DNA of 64,000 nucleotides from Anoplolepis gracilipes (taxonomy: Eukaryota > Arthropoda > Insecta > Hymenoptera > Formicidae). The notes under the pieces are model-generated. The model made no database searches. It was not told where the DNA came from and was given only the letters and a program-made list of their open reading frames with translations. Every line of letters starts with the position of its first letter. Position 1 is the first letter of the stretch. The position numbers and the translations under genes were made by a program. Shown here in pieces: positions 23,411 to 38,252 of this stretch. Location: the NCBI RefSeq assembly GCF_047496725.1, contig NC_132981.1, forward strand, positions 2,252,001 to 2,316,000. The letters run 5' to 3'.

Positions 23411-23897
23411 ACTCAGTCTATTTTTATTTCGTAGGATATTTTTAAAATGCTGTATCTAATTAAAATTAATATTTAATGTTCTTCTAATGTTCAAGAAATA
23501 AAAAAATTTGAAAAATTGAAATTTTTAAATAACACTGCTTTGTTATTTTTTAATTTTTCATAATAAAATTATGATTAAAAAATACTTACTGTAAACATCA
23601 AAGAACTCAGTCCACTTTTATTTCGTAGGATATTTTTAAGATCCTGAACCTAATTGGAATTAATAAAATTAATCTTTTCCTGGTGTTTAAAAAATAAAAA
23701 AAAATGCAAAATTGAAATATCTAATTTTTAAGTAACACTGCTTTGTTACTTTTTAATTTTTTAATAATAAAATTAGATTTAAAAATACGCACTGTTGTAA
23801 ACATCAATAAAAACATGTAAAAATTTCTAATATTCTTAAAAAAAAAGAAAAAAATTCCAAAAAATCTTTACTTTTTCCTACTAACAAGGTAGACTGA
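23411..23897 (+). mobile_element. Family B element (copy B2), left half duplicated
   Basis: The ends read ACTCAGTCTA and TAGACTGA. The left half (GTAGGATATTTTTAA onward) occurs twice, at 23420-23600 and 23625-23790. The GTAAACATCAATAAAAACATG block follows. Confidence 0.65.
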
Positions 23898-25540
23898 CAA
23901 TGAGCTCTTACATGCGAATTAATAATATCGGTAGCTAAAAAAGAGGCACACTATTATATTCCGTTACGCTTTGGTAAGGAACGCACGGTACTAATCCGCT
24001 TTGAAAGTCGCTTAGGGAGGATTAACTCCTCCCGTGCGTTAATTCAGAAATAACGTTTGCAAAAGTCGGGGACGCATCGCGCCGGAAACTCTCGCCGCGT
24101 ACAGTTTCCCCGTTCGTGGATATTGTAGATAGACAAACTCGTTATCGGGAAGCCAATTAAACATGCTTCCTCTCTCTCTCTTTCTCTCTCTCTCTTGCGC
24201 GCGCGCGCACGTGTATTTTGTGTGTGTATGTCATAAATGTTTGCGCTAACACCAACACATACAGCGGACAATGTACCACACATACGCGCTGTTCGACCAG
24301 ATCTAACGGTCCATAATCTAGGTCACTCCAAGATGATTCTCATCGCTATTTTATGTACACGGTGTCCCGGACCTATCAAGCCTGATCTAATATATATTTA
24401 CGGGCTCCTTAATTAATTGGAGGTCGCGAGTGAATCAGAGTCGGAGGATCAAGAGTTCTTTTCAGTGATAAAATTGCGATTAAAATGGATTAGACTTGAG
24501 TTTCTAGAATCTTTTAAGATGGTAAAGGTCATTCCAAGATGATTCGCATCGCTATTTTACGTACAAGGTGTCCCGAACCTATCAAGCCTGATCTGATATA
24601 TATTTACGGACTCTTTAATTATATGGAAGTCGCGAGTGGATCAGGAGTTTTTTCAGAATGATGAAATTGCAATTAAAATTGCATGGTCCTGACTCTCTGG
24701 AGTCTTTTAGAATGATAAAAACTATCGATTATTTTTGAATTTAGTGCATTTTATTAAGGTAGAGTTAAAATTTAATTTTATTAAAATAATTTATATGTTT
24801 TGCGATAAACCTTCGTAGAAACTATCGCCGAGAGATTTTGGTCCGTAGATAAAAATTATCTTGCTCGATCTAAAACACTCTATATATCCAGTACTCGTAA
24901 TTTCTTCTAGTTTATCAAAGCATTACCCTACTTTAATAATCGTGGCAAAGAGACAAAAAGGAGAAAGGGGAGCCAGGTGAAAGAAAAAAAAAAAAAAAAA
25001 AAAAGAGATAAAAAGGGAGCAAGGAAATTTAGTGCACGTACACACTAAACACGAATTTGTGTGAGAGCCAAAGATACAACTGCGACGAACAAGAAAGCAG
25101 ATGAAGAGAGAAAGGCAAAGAAGAAAGATAAAGAGAGAACAGAGACGAATGTGAAAGCGATCGATAAGAGCAACTTGGAATCCTGATATCGCCCAACCAG
25201 CCATTATAGAAAAATTGCACTAATCAAATCCGGTAATCGAGCGTGTCAGATCATCGAAGCGAGAGATGCCCTATACTTTATTTAAGTATAATTAACGCGA
25301 AAAACTTCAAACTCGTATTCATCGCCGAGCGAAAATAATTAACAGATAATTCCTCCCTTTTACTCGCACTTTCAACGTGTGATAACGCAATAATATACTT
25401 TAGAACGCATCTATAAAGATCTATAAAGATCTGCGATTCGATAAAGCATACAAATTTCTTCAACCGCGCGCGTATAAAATGAAAATTCTCATTAATTTCA
25501 AAATTAATTTATCGCTTAAATTATTGATATTTAACGACAG
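23898..25540. other. Intronic DNA around the 206-bp tandem duplication
   Basis: Apart from the tandem repeat there is a TC/GC-rich patch at 24171-24210 and an A-run at 24987-25004. No gene was seen. Confidence 0.5.
24321..24720 (+). repeat. Two tandem copies of a 206-bp unit
   Basis: Unit 1 starts at 24321 and unit 2 at 24527. Both begin GGTCA(C/T)TCCAAGATGATTC, contain GGTGTCCCG(G/A)ACCTATCA, and continue through GATCTRATATATATTTACGG. Divergence is about 10-15% by eye. The GGTGTCCC motif resembles termini of some DNA transposons. Confidence 0.85.
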
Positions 25541-25586
<46 letters not shown>

Positions 25587-25591
25587 CTCTC
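25541..25591. repeat. (TC)n microsatellite
   Basis: About 24 TC units with one G interruption. Confidence 0.96.
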
Positions 25592-26263
25592 TTGTAATCA
25601 TAAAGGAACCGGCTATAAAATATTAATAAAATCCAACACATATCCTCGATACGTGCCTGCCTGCGTGTATAATAACGGTATATAAAACACACACATACGC
25701 GAAAGCGATTCGACGCACGCGACGAGAAACACCGATAACAAATAACAGCAAATTACAATGTTGCATAGAACGAGATTTGAATCCGCAGCGGTCAAAGGGT
25801 TACGCGCGTGTGTATGATAATCAGGCTGCAATTTCAGCCACGAGCGAATTCGTTTGCATCTAATTTTCTTGCGAGGAAAAGGGGAAAGAGACACGACGTG
25901 TCTCACACCATTTGACGTTTGCGACGACCCTGCCTGCCTGCCTGCCTGCCTGCCGCCGCCCCTCCCCCCCTCCCCCTCGCCTTCTGCGCGCACCCTCCCT
26001 GCCCTCTTGCCTTTCTCTCTTTACCTGGAATATATCAAGAGTCCGGGGGGGTCTCTTGGCACACAATGTGATTAGGAGGGAACTCACGAGAGTTAATGCA
26101 CCGCGTCCCGATGGTCACCGATGATCCGTCGCCCGTCGCCGCACCTGGTGGTCCACCGGCGCGACTTTACCACCAGCAGACCCGGCGAATCGTACCTGCA
26201 TCCTTGAAAAAAAGAGACAACAGGGATTCTCAGCCTCACTTTTTTGCAGTGGGTGCCTTGTGG

Positions 26264-26270
<7 letters not shown>
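25592..26270. other. GC-rich 5' flank of the AGT tract
   Basis: It includes five TGCC units (25930-25953) and a GC-rich stretch to about 26200. A plus-strand frame from the ATG at 26096 runs into the AGT tract as polySer. Its first about 60 codons show no domain, so coding is unlikely. Confidence 0.4.
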
Positions 26271-29346
<3,076 letters not shown>

Positions 29347-29500
29347 GTGCTCAAATTTGATTAAAATTCCCTGATCTTCCCAGGTATTTTTATTCAAAAT
29401 TCTAGGCAAAGGGAATATTTTGAAAATTTTTTTATACAACTTTTTTTCTAAATTTTCTAATCTTTTTTACTCGTACAAAGGAAAAACACAAATTTCAAGT
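29347..29500 (+). mobile_element. Family A fragment (copy A2, left end only)
   Basis: It carries AAATTCCCTGATCTTCCCAG-like sequence and the following block, then stops where copy A3 begins in the same orientation. Confidence 0.6.
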
Positions 29501-29504
29501 CGGG

Positions 29505-29995
29505 ATGTCTACTCAAATTTTGTAAAAAATTCCCTGAAAATTCCCTGATCTTTTAAGTATTTTTGTTCAAAATTCCAGGTAAAGAAAATATTTTCACCAT
29601 TTTTTTCGGACAATTTTCTAAAATTTTTTTATTGTACGCGTTTTCTAATACTTTTCACTTATACGAAAGAAAAACACAAAATCATTTAAGTGCTATTTAC
29701 AAATGTAATACAAAAACTGAACAGCTTTCGTTGAGATCAAAATTTTTAACTTTTGTAACATTTTAATTTTTTATCATGTAAAATTAAAATAAATAAAATA
29801 TATTGCATATTCAATATTTTGTTAAGACATTTAATATATGCAAATTGAATATATAAACAAGAAATAGATAAAATTAAAAAAAGAACTTGTTTTCAAATTA
29901 AGTCCCGATAAAATCTCATAATTGCCTGACATTTGCAGGTATAAAAAATTTCCTGAGAATTCCAAGTTTTTCATGTTTGTCTAAAAAGTATACAC
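29505..29995 (+). mobile_element. Family A element (copy A3)
   Basis: The left end GGGATGTCTACTCAAATTTT is the best-preserved terminus of the family. The right part has CCTGAGAATTCCAAG and ends near AAGTATACACC. Confidence 0.7.
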
Positions 29996-29999
29996 CGTG

Positions 30000-30316
30000 C
30001 AAGTAGATTTGTAAATCTACTGAAAAAACTGAATAACTTTCATTAAATAAATCATTAAAAATCACAAAAAATATATATTGCACAGATTCAATATCTTGAC
30101 CATTTAATATATAAACAAAAATAGATATGTATTTATAATATATTTTAAACGCAGAATTTGCTTGATTTATGACTGTTTACAATATGACAGCAAAATTATT
30201 AAAGAGCAAGATTTCTTTAAATTCCCTGAATGCCAATAAATTTCCATGAGAATTCCCCGATTTTTCCAGGTAAAAGAAATTCTTGAGAATTTTAGGTTTT
30301 CTAGAGAGTAGACACT
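30000..30316 (+). mobile_element. Family A fragment (copy A4, right part)
   Basis: It begins within the element interior (ACTGAATAACTTTCATTAAA) and ends AGAGAGTAGACAC, the family right terminus. A2, A3 and A4 form a head-to-tail cluster. Confidence 0.65.
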
Positions 30317-32314
30317 TTATATTCACGACTAGATCTCAAAAGCGAAATGTAACATCTTGTAATAATATATTAAATTCTACTTAAAAAAATAATAAAAATA
30401 AAATTTTATTTGCAATATATGCATAATTAGAGAGAGATAAAAAGAGAGCTCTTACTGAAAAAAACACAGACATGGTTAAGCCGTTATAAAATTGAATGAA
30501 AGGACGTCGAGATAAGTTTTTATCTGTCTATAGTAGAACATTTATTGAACGCTAAATCACCTTATAGGCAAATTTCCGAGTGATAAAATTCCATTCACAC
30601 TCAATGACGTCGGTCATTCCCTCGCTACATGTTAACGAATCTCATAAACTTGCAAACGAGTATATGCGCGCGCGTTTAAAATTATTTTATATAGAAAGAA
30701 AGAATTTAATTATCTCTAACATTAGGATGAAAAAGGACTTGTGCAAAATAATTAAATTTTAAACCCCTATTATACTTTTTGCTGCACGTTATTTTATTTT
30801 ATTTTTTTTAAGGAAATAAATGTATATAAAATAAGATGTACCATCAGATATTAATCTAAACCGTGTATAACGTTCGCGGAGAAAAATTTTGCGAGAAAAC
30901 ATTTTCCACGATACAATGTATATTTTTCATCGACACACTCGACTACAAATAATTACGTTCGCGCATGTATAGTTAATGCGCAAGCTGGTAAAGGTAATTT
31001 GCGAGTCTCATCGTAATCGGAAAAATATCCAATTTAATGAAATGAATAAACATAATTTAATGGTACGTGTAATTAAAAATTTACGTAACGAGAGTGCAGA
31101 ATAAATTATATGCTGTTTAACATGTCGATTACAACACAAGAGGCGATATATCAGATGGATATATCGCGTAAACAAACTTTCGCGGGTTCATTTGCAACGA
31201 TATCCCCTTTTTTTATCGGCTTCTTCGAGAAGCGAGTCGAAAACGCAAATGCAGTTACCAAGATAGTACTTGGGTGGATCTCCTCAAAAGCGATTCAAAA
31301 CGTGACGTACGCGAGGCCGACGGTGGATTGAGAACCACCTGCGGATCTGTCTGATTCCAGACCACCACCCTCCCCCCTCCCCCGCCCATCGCCACCACCA
31401 GCACCACCATCACCATCGGCAGCACCCTCTCGCAACCTCGCTCTCTCTCCTCCCCCTCCCCTTCGCCCTCCGGCCACGAAATGTTTCCACTCCCTCGCCG
31501 GCGTGCTTCCTTCCAAGGAGAAGGTGAATACATGTGAACCCCTCTCCCCCCCCACACACACACATATACATATACAGTTGTGAACGAACCGCCATGCAAA
31601 AGGGAACGGCGACTGTATTGCAGATCTGTAATACTCCTACCCCTTCTGAGAGAACAGAGCGGGCGAACTCGGTTTGCTACCTCTTCGTCTTCGCCCTCCT
31701 CCCCCTCCTCGTCCCTCCCTCTCCTCCCCCCCCGGCTACGGTTTCGAACCACCGTCGTCGTCTCTCGACACCGCCTCTTTCCACCCTCCAACCTCCTGAC
31801 GAGAAGCCGACTTCCTGGTCAATAACCTCGGTCGGCTACATAATCGTCAACGTTCACGATCGGGGTAAATATTCCCTTCGGAAGCACCCCCTCCCTCCTG
31901 CCACCACCACTCCCCCCCTCCGGCGTTAATCCGGTAGCCTTCGAACGATGCTCGTTTGCACCTTTTACCCTGCGAATAAACACGAGGAGAAGGGGGCTCT
32001 GTGTGTAATATTTTACAATGCTCTCTTTCTCACGCGGAGATCGTTCATCAGATCTCTTGGCATCAAGTTCTCAGCATCTGATGCTGCTGCTGCTGCAAAA
32101 AAAAAAGAATACATATCTCTTCATCAGAGAGTTGTCAGTGTAAATAAACGCATAAAGGATTACTCTTGGCTGTTTATAACATCGAGGTATGAACTTGCCG
32201 GTCGTGTTTCACGAGCGTCGTTGTTTTTCTCTCTGTCTCTCTTTCCCTCTCCATATTTTTATCGTACGACGTATACAATAAGGACCTCTCCTCGGAACTT
32301 TGTAATATCGTGCC

Positions 32315-32348
32315 ATGCGAGAAGATAATAAAAACGGCTTCCCGCAAG
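32315..32348 (+). CDS. Weak candidate first coding exon
   Basis: The ATG at 32315 (context GTGCCATGC) reads MREDNKNGFPQ and meets a good donor AAG|GTGAGC in phase 1. It lies just downstream of the GC-rich block at 31300-31940. The exon at 36920 could be entered in phase 1, but it then stops after about 22 codons, which is less convincing than its phase-0 frame. Probably chance; a transcript would settle it. Confidence 0.15.
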
Positions 32349-32625
32349 GTGAGCTTTCGAAAGTTTTGCGCGGTACATCCGGAAAGTTTTCTTATTTATG
32401 TCTGTCTCTTATTAATTATTATGGAATGTAAGCACGAAGTTAATACAAAGTTGGGGCCGCGGGTAGCTTGTAGTAAAGCGCCGGCGAGAATTTTATACAA
32501 GATAAACACTTTTCGTTTTTACTCCAAAGTACAAAGTGCCATCGTGCTCCCCGCAAATCCGATATAAGGGATATAAACTCCATCCACGTAGAATTGCGAT
32601 CAATTAGAAACGCGATAAGAGAGAC

Positions 32626-32674
<49 letters not shown>

Positions 32675-34445
32675 TATTCGCGTTGAAAAATATATTTTAA
32701 TTTCTTCAAAAATATCGATAAATTAGGTTTTAATATTTTCATACTTAAATGTGTATATAATAATTTTTCAGAGATTTCAGACATTCTTCAATTTTTCTGT
32801 TGTGTTTAATAATTTTATAAATATATTTCGAGTAAATAAAAATGAAAAAAAAAAAAAAAAAAAGAGAGATAAAATAATTTTGTCTGACTTCAATAAATTC
32901 GGTTTCTGTGAAGAGGCCAGGCTATTATTTATTTACACGATATTCACACGCGAAATATGTGCAACATTTCGAGTCAGTGGTACGCAATAAATTCGAGGAG
33001 AGCTCTCGTCGAGGTTGCAAGGTGATGCCATCTATGGCACTTGGCGCGAAACTCGTCTTAAAAATCATCCCCCCCTGAGATCAATACGCCGTAGGGGTAG
33101 ACAGCAGGTCTGCGAAATACAACGTACTGCTCTCCAGAAATTTAGACGCTCGCGCGTTTAATCCCTCGCTCGATCTAAGAAGGGGGTTGGGGGGAGAGGG
33201 CGACATGCGGGGGAGGGAAGAAGGAGCGCAAAATATCGCCCTCCTCCCTCTTTATATTATTTATTAAATTATAAATACTCCCTACGGCCAAATATTTTCT
33301 CTTCTCCTCCCCCGTTCTTTTCTTGGTGCGATCGCGTGTCGTTAACTTTCCGCGAAATACGTTTGAATTATTATTGCTGTACCGTAAATGAACCCTGTGT
33401 ATTTTTCGAAGCTCCCTCCGGAGATTAAAAACTCGATAGAGCAGTTTGACAGGCGTTGGAAAGTCTTAATATACGTCAAGTTTTAATACACGTCGCACGT
33501 GTATTATAGAGCGACGCGACTTATGGCGAAGGGGCGGGAGAGGGTTTAGAGGGGGTGCACACTTACGGGGCACACTTGGGAATCCACGAAAGTTACACAG
33601 GTCTCGTACCTTGGCTCTTCTCTCTCGCCGGATATTAGATATTTAGTTTAAAGTCTATTGGAATCTGATCAGCTGATCCGAGACACACGTATACGAGGAA
33701 CTCTACCAAGGTGCGCGTGTGGGGTGACTTTATACGGTGGATAAATAACGAACCAACACGTGCATACGCTATGTGTGTTTAGTGTATATATGATTTACAG
33801 AATACCTACAATTCTCCGCATAATGCTTTTTAGATGAAATAGAAAAAGGAAAGAAATTTCTCTCTCTCTCTCTCTCTCATTCTTTCTTTCTCTTTCCCTA
33901 TTGTTTGCACGTCTTTGAATATGCCGTTCTCATAAATATTAATTAACGCTAATCATTTCACCGACTTTCCGCTTGAATATAAACGGAAACCAGACGGAGG
34001 ATTGATTAAATCTCGATTAACTTTAACTAAAATTTATGGAAAAGGCGAGAGGTAAAATAAGCGGGAAAGTCGCGATTTGCGAGTATTATACTTTAGCGCG
34101 AGCCTTTAAGACTTTAATTACGAAAACAGATTAAGTGCAAGGTTACGCAATCAACGAGAATCAATTGAGAGACCTGTTTCCAAACAAATATGCTAATTCT
34201 CGCGACACTTTGCGGACATGTTGTCATTGATTTAATGAGATGGCAAAATAAAATTTGTCCACGATTTCATTCTACGAAAGAAAAATATAATTTAAATCGT
34301 ATTATTCAATATTTGTAATTTAGATTGCGTAGAATAGTTCGATCGTGAAAGAAACCATAAAAAATTTTTTAAAAAAAGGGGAAAACGGCGATCGAATGAC
34401 CCGGCGAAGACCCGGGTGTGTATTCGGGTCAGGCATTTGGCTTAC

Positions 34446-34544
34446 CGGCAAGGGTTTTGCAAAGGTTTCCACACGAATGGTGGGTGTCTCTTTTGCGGCT
34501 TCTAATGAGATAATTCGATTTCCGTCCTGCCGCATTAAATCCAT
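34446..34544 (-). CDS. Weak candidate exon, minus strand
   Basis: An ATG at 34544 opens 33 codons beginning MDLMRQDGNRIISLEAAKE and ends at donor CCG|GTAAGC in phase 0. A (TC)n tract lies 5' of it on this strand. The other two frames are also largely open, which weakens the case. It does not join in frame to the Rbp6 exon at 6353. No family was recognised. Confidence 0.2.
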
Positions 34545-34585
34545 ATTCGGCCAAGTTGCGCGTGCGCGCGCCTTTCGCCACACAT

Positions 34586-34587
<2 letters not shown>

Positions 34588-34652
<65 letters not shown>
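34588..34652. repeat. (TC)n microsatellite
   Basis: About 32 uninterrupted TC units. Confidence 0.97.
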
Positions 34653-34657
<5 letters not shown>

Positions 34658-34686
34658 GGAAGAACTAGACGGATTAACTAATAAAT

Positions 34687-34965
34687 GTCAAAAGTTAATA
34701 AACTAATTAATTTCGAACTTCATTTCAATTTCATGTTTTTTTTTTCAGAATATAAAATTAAATAATTAATTTGTAGGTTAAAGTAAAGATTTGAAATTTT
34801 AATTTCCATGAATATTTTTGCGTACAGTCATATAAAAGTAAAAAGGACGAAATTTATGATTGTCTAAGAATTCTGATATATTTTTGTCTGAATTTTCAAA
34901 TCTGGCTATCTGAAAGTAATTTCGGACAATTTATTTTAATCATCAGAGTTATTTTTCTGAACCGG

Positions 34966-34997
<32 letters not shown>

Positions 34998-35215
34998 ACT
35001 GAACTTTGATGATTTAAAATAGATTGTTTAAAATTACTTTAGAGAGATCGGAAAATTACGATTTTGACATTCATAAAATTTTGACATTTATTAAATTATA
35101 TCCTACACACTAAGCAATTATTAATATTATTAAATTCATATCTTAAAAGACTAAAAGAGTACTTTATGTCAGCTTTACGAATCTCGAAATGTAATTATTA
35201 CTAACTTTTAATGTA
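34687..35215 (+). mobile_element. Family E inverted-repeat element (copy E1)
   Basis: The left terminus is GTCAAAAGTTAAT (34687-34699); the right end reads CTAACTTTTAATGTAGC. The interior carries AATTTGTAGGTTAAAGTAAAG, as in copy E2, and a palindromic core around a long A-run (about 34967-34995) flanked by ATCATCAGAG and its inverse. No coding capacity. Confidence 0.6.
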
Positions 35216-35253
35216 GCTTTTGATTCGTTCAGTTCCTCCTTAAACTTCCTCAC

Positions 35254-35394
35254 CTTTCACCAAACGATTTCGCATTCACGCAAATATCCCCGTTGCCAAT
35301 CGACGTTACTACCGATCTACGATCGCGTTTCTGACTAGGATTTCGTAAACGATCGTCGTCACGCTTTCTACTCGTAGCGAAAAAATTCCATTCT
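35254..35394 (-). CDS. Weak candidate internal exon, minus strand
   Basis: A 141-base interval lies between an acceptor with a 28-base T-run (ending GGACAG) and a strong donor AAG|GTGAGG. One frame is open throughout and contains RSVVTSIGNGDICVNAKSFG. It is symmetric (enters and leaves in phase 2). No protein family was recognised; the T-run may mimic an acceptor tract by chance. Confidence 0.2.
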
Positions 35395-35400
35395 CTGTCC

Positions 35401-35431
<31 letters not shown>

Positions 35432-35968
35432 GGCCGCGCTTCGATCGCTCCGTTCCTCTTGATTTGCGCCCAAGTAAACTTCGCGAAATTAATTAACGCT
35501 CGCAAAAACGGCAATCTCGCCCTCTCTCTCTCTCTCTCTATCTATCTCTTTTTCTCTTCGAAGGCGCGCCCGGAGAGCTTCGACGACTGTCATTATTTTA
35601 AACAATAAAGACAAGCCTTTTCGCGACGACAAAACTCGACGATGAGAGAGCTACAACGAATCTCGTTTAGTGAGGGGTCCCTGGCGCGCGAAGTCGGCGG
35701 CCATTGCTCCGACTCCGGGGATGGCTTTTGTGCTTTTTGTTCGACCAAGCCCTCACCCTCCCCCCTCTCACCCCTTTCACATCGCGCCATCCCTCCGCGC
35801 ACACAAAAGAACTCGAGTAAATACGAGAAACGGCGCGCAGGCACGTCGCTCGCACGTCCAACTCGAAAAAATCTCTTATCGATAACGAATGTCGATGCTT
35901 TAAAAGAGAGCTGTGACCCCTCGTTCATGCGATCGCGAGATAAACAGGACCCTCGACGGTGTAACAAA

Positions 35969-36006
<38 letters not shown>

Positions 36007-36919
36007 ACCTTCGTTCGCGATATAGATAAAAAAAAAATATATAAAAAAATATGTCAGCGCATCTATAACAGCTTCTGCCCTTCACAAACAACTATCCGTT
36101 TATCACGCGATATTTCGACGACCGGACGACGATTTAATACGCACGAGAGACTAGACGACGAGAGAGAATCGCGATATTTTTTATCCCCGCGACTGTTGGA
36201 ACGATTAATGTCGCCGAGGTCATAATGGCCCTCGTAACTATTGTCACCATCGGTAGACGAGACGTAGGTCGGTTTAATATTGACAGCCGCAACAACGAGA
36301 AAGTTCATAGCCTGGAGGGATAGAGACGGCTCGCGAGGGAGGAGGGGAAGTACACGAGGTAAGCGGCTTATTGCGAGCGACGTCGTCGGGATTTTCGGTA
36401 ACGAAACTGCATGATTGTCACGTCGGCTTTTCAACGATAATGCACCGTCGCTGTTCTTTTCTGTCTTTCATTAAGAACCTTGTGTCATAAATGGAGACTG
36501 TAAGATGTGTTCAGGGAGTTCACTTAACACATTTCAGGGATAATTTATCGACAGCCGAGCCAATTATTTAGCAACAATTATTTAGAAAATAAAATTTCGC
36601 AATAGTAATTTAAAACATAAAATTTCCAATCGATCGGCAAAATTATTTAGCTTCTTGTCCCGCTATTACGATCGTATTTTTGTGCGCAATTTTACGTTAA
36701 ATGATGTGAAATATCGTATATTATTGTTGGGATATGATAATACACAAAGTTGACATGTAAATAATAATATTAAATTTGTATACATATATATACATATATT
36801 GCTGCTAGAAGCATTTGCTCTCTTGCTGATAATTATTTCATTGTTAACAATATCAAATAAATCTTTTGCGAGTTAAACGCTCGTAAAAATATGTTCATTT
36901 TCTATGTTCTCTGTTTCAG
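35395..36919. other. Unique, moderately GC-rich DNA before the last exon
   Basis: Contains A-run 35400-35427, GT/GA tract 35969-36006, and a plus-strand ATG frame from 35642 that runs into the GA tract. On the minus strand a frame from about 36308 begins MNFLVVAAVNIKP after a CCCTCCAG acceptor, resembling a secretory start, but there is no donor or domain to confirm it. Confidence 0.35.
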
Positions 36920-37042
36920 CTGATAACATTTACCGAGTACAAACCGGCCATCCATTTGGACAATCGATACAGATTAATGAGACATGAACCGATGTTGGAC
37001 GCCGAAGGCAAGGAGACCAATAAAATTGGAGAAGATCATTAA
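36920..37042 (+). CDS. NDUFA4/NMES1-like small membrane protein, last exon
   Basis: Acceptor TTCTCTGTTTCAG precedes 40 codons and a TAA stop. The frame reads LITFTEYKPAIHL, NRYRLMRHEPML and ends KIGEDH; AATAAA follows at 37195. Joined in phase 0 to the 8339 exon it gives SLKLITFTEYKP. NMES1 has KLIT followed by KP at nearly the same spacing in its soluble tail (from memory), which is the main reason for linking this exon to the LIPL exon and for the family call. The full product from the LIPL codon on is 96 residues; NDUFA4 and NMES1 are about 80. Against the model stand the 28.5-kb intron and the chance of intermediate exons. Confidence 0.6.
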   Translation: MITFTEYKPAIHLDNRYRLMRHEPMLDAEGKETNKIGEDH

Positions 37043-37194
37043 TCGTGAGAAACGTGAAAAAAATTGCAAGCCAAAGGAAGGCCTCGAAATTAAATATATA
37101 TGTGTAATTGTTGGCTATTCGATTAATGACATTTAACAAAAATATGTGATTAATATGTGGGGAGGGGGGGGCAGGACTTTTTTTTTTTTAAATG

Positions 37195-37200
37195 AATAAA
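37195..37200 (+). terminator. Polyadenylation signal of the NDUFA4-like gene
   Basis: AATAAA 153 bases after the stop codon, preceded by a T-run. Confidence 0.55.
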
Positions 37201-37650
37201 ACGAGAATCGCAACCTATTATATGAGTTTGTCTCTCGTTCTACGCGTATCGAATATTATTTCCAAAGGACGTCAATCGAACGCGATACCACGTGAGTCGT
37301 CTCTTTGACTACCGTTCAGGTTTATTTATGAATCGATCCGTCCCCTACCCTTGGCCGTTCTTCCCTCCTCCTGCAGAAGTGATGCGATGCAAAAATACCG
37401 CATATCACTTTCAGGATACTACGAATTTTAGCGATCGCTCGCTCTCGTAAGCGGATAAAGCGCTAATTTCGCGGGTAATTGTGCGAATAATAGCGCGCAT
37501 ACAACGTATATATAATACTTGTTTTAGTATTTAAACTGACATATTTTAACCTCCATATTTATCCTCTCATACACTTAATGCGAAATATTATTTCTGTATC
37601 CTGCAGCTTGACACATGTATACGTGTAACGTGTTTTATTTTTAACGTGTG

Positions 37651-37686
<36 letters not shown>

Positions 37687-38202
37687 AATAAAGGTTCTCT
37701 CTCTTTGGGGAAAATTCGCACTAAATCCGTTTTAAAACTAAAACTGAAAAATTGAGAATTTTATCTCTGAAAAAAAAAAAAAAAAAAAAAAAAACTCTAT
37801 ATAATTCGCTGTTATTGCTCGGAAAATAACGACGACGTTGCTCGGTTTTCCAGTTGATATACACGTTATACGTACGTTATACTCTTTCCTAATGGTCCTC
37901 CCTGTATAATATATAGCGTCGAGAGAAAAGGAGAGGCGCGCGAAAGCACGAGAGTACCGAGGATCGAATCGAATCTCCGACGATAAACCGCCACGTGGTA
38001 ATGGAAGGCCTGGTGGTCTGTGTCAGGAGGAGGAAAGGAGGGGAAGGGGGGAGGGGAGGGAGGGCCAGGTGGGTAAAGTTCGTGCGGATCCAGAGAGTCG
38101 ACCCTTACCCACTCTACCCTATAATACACGGCAGCCACGCGACAGCTGTTGATCGTCATTCAACAGCTAGACTGTATTCGATGCAGACTTGTAGAAAGAC
38201 AA

Positions 38203-38252
<50 letters not shown>

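Larger units (their letters stand above)
30317..34586. other. Intronic DNA with a GC-rich, C-strand-biased block
   Basis: 31300-31940 is C-rich on the plus strand, with CACACA and poly-C patches and open frames on both strands: a possible promoter or enhancer. A possible first exon at 32315-32348 is listed separately. GA tract at about 32618-32674, A-run near 32845-32863 and CT tract near 33860-33879. Confidence 0.4.

Noticed and set aside
35642..36025. 127-codon plus-strand frame with a true ATG
   Set aside because: It ends inside GT/GA microsatellites and has no recognisable motif or splice structure.
36063..36434. Minus-strand frame containing a secretory-like start near 36308
   Set aside because: The resemblance to a signal peptide covers only a dozen residues, and there is no donor, stop context or cuticle-type domain after it.
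37866..38159. 97-codon minus-strand frame with a true ATG at 38159
   Set aside because: The centre is Pro-rich low complexity from a GGA/GGG tract, and the opposite strand is equally open.
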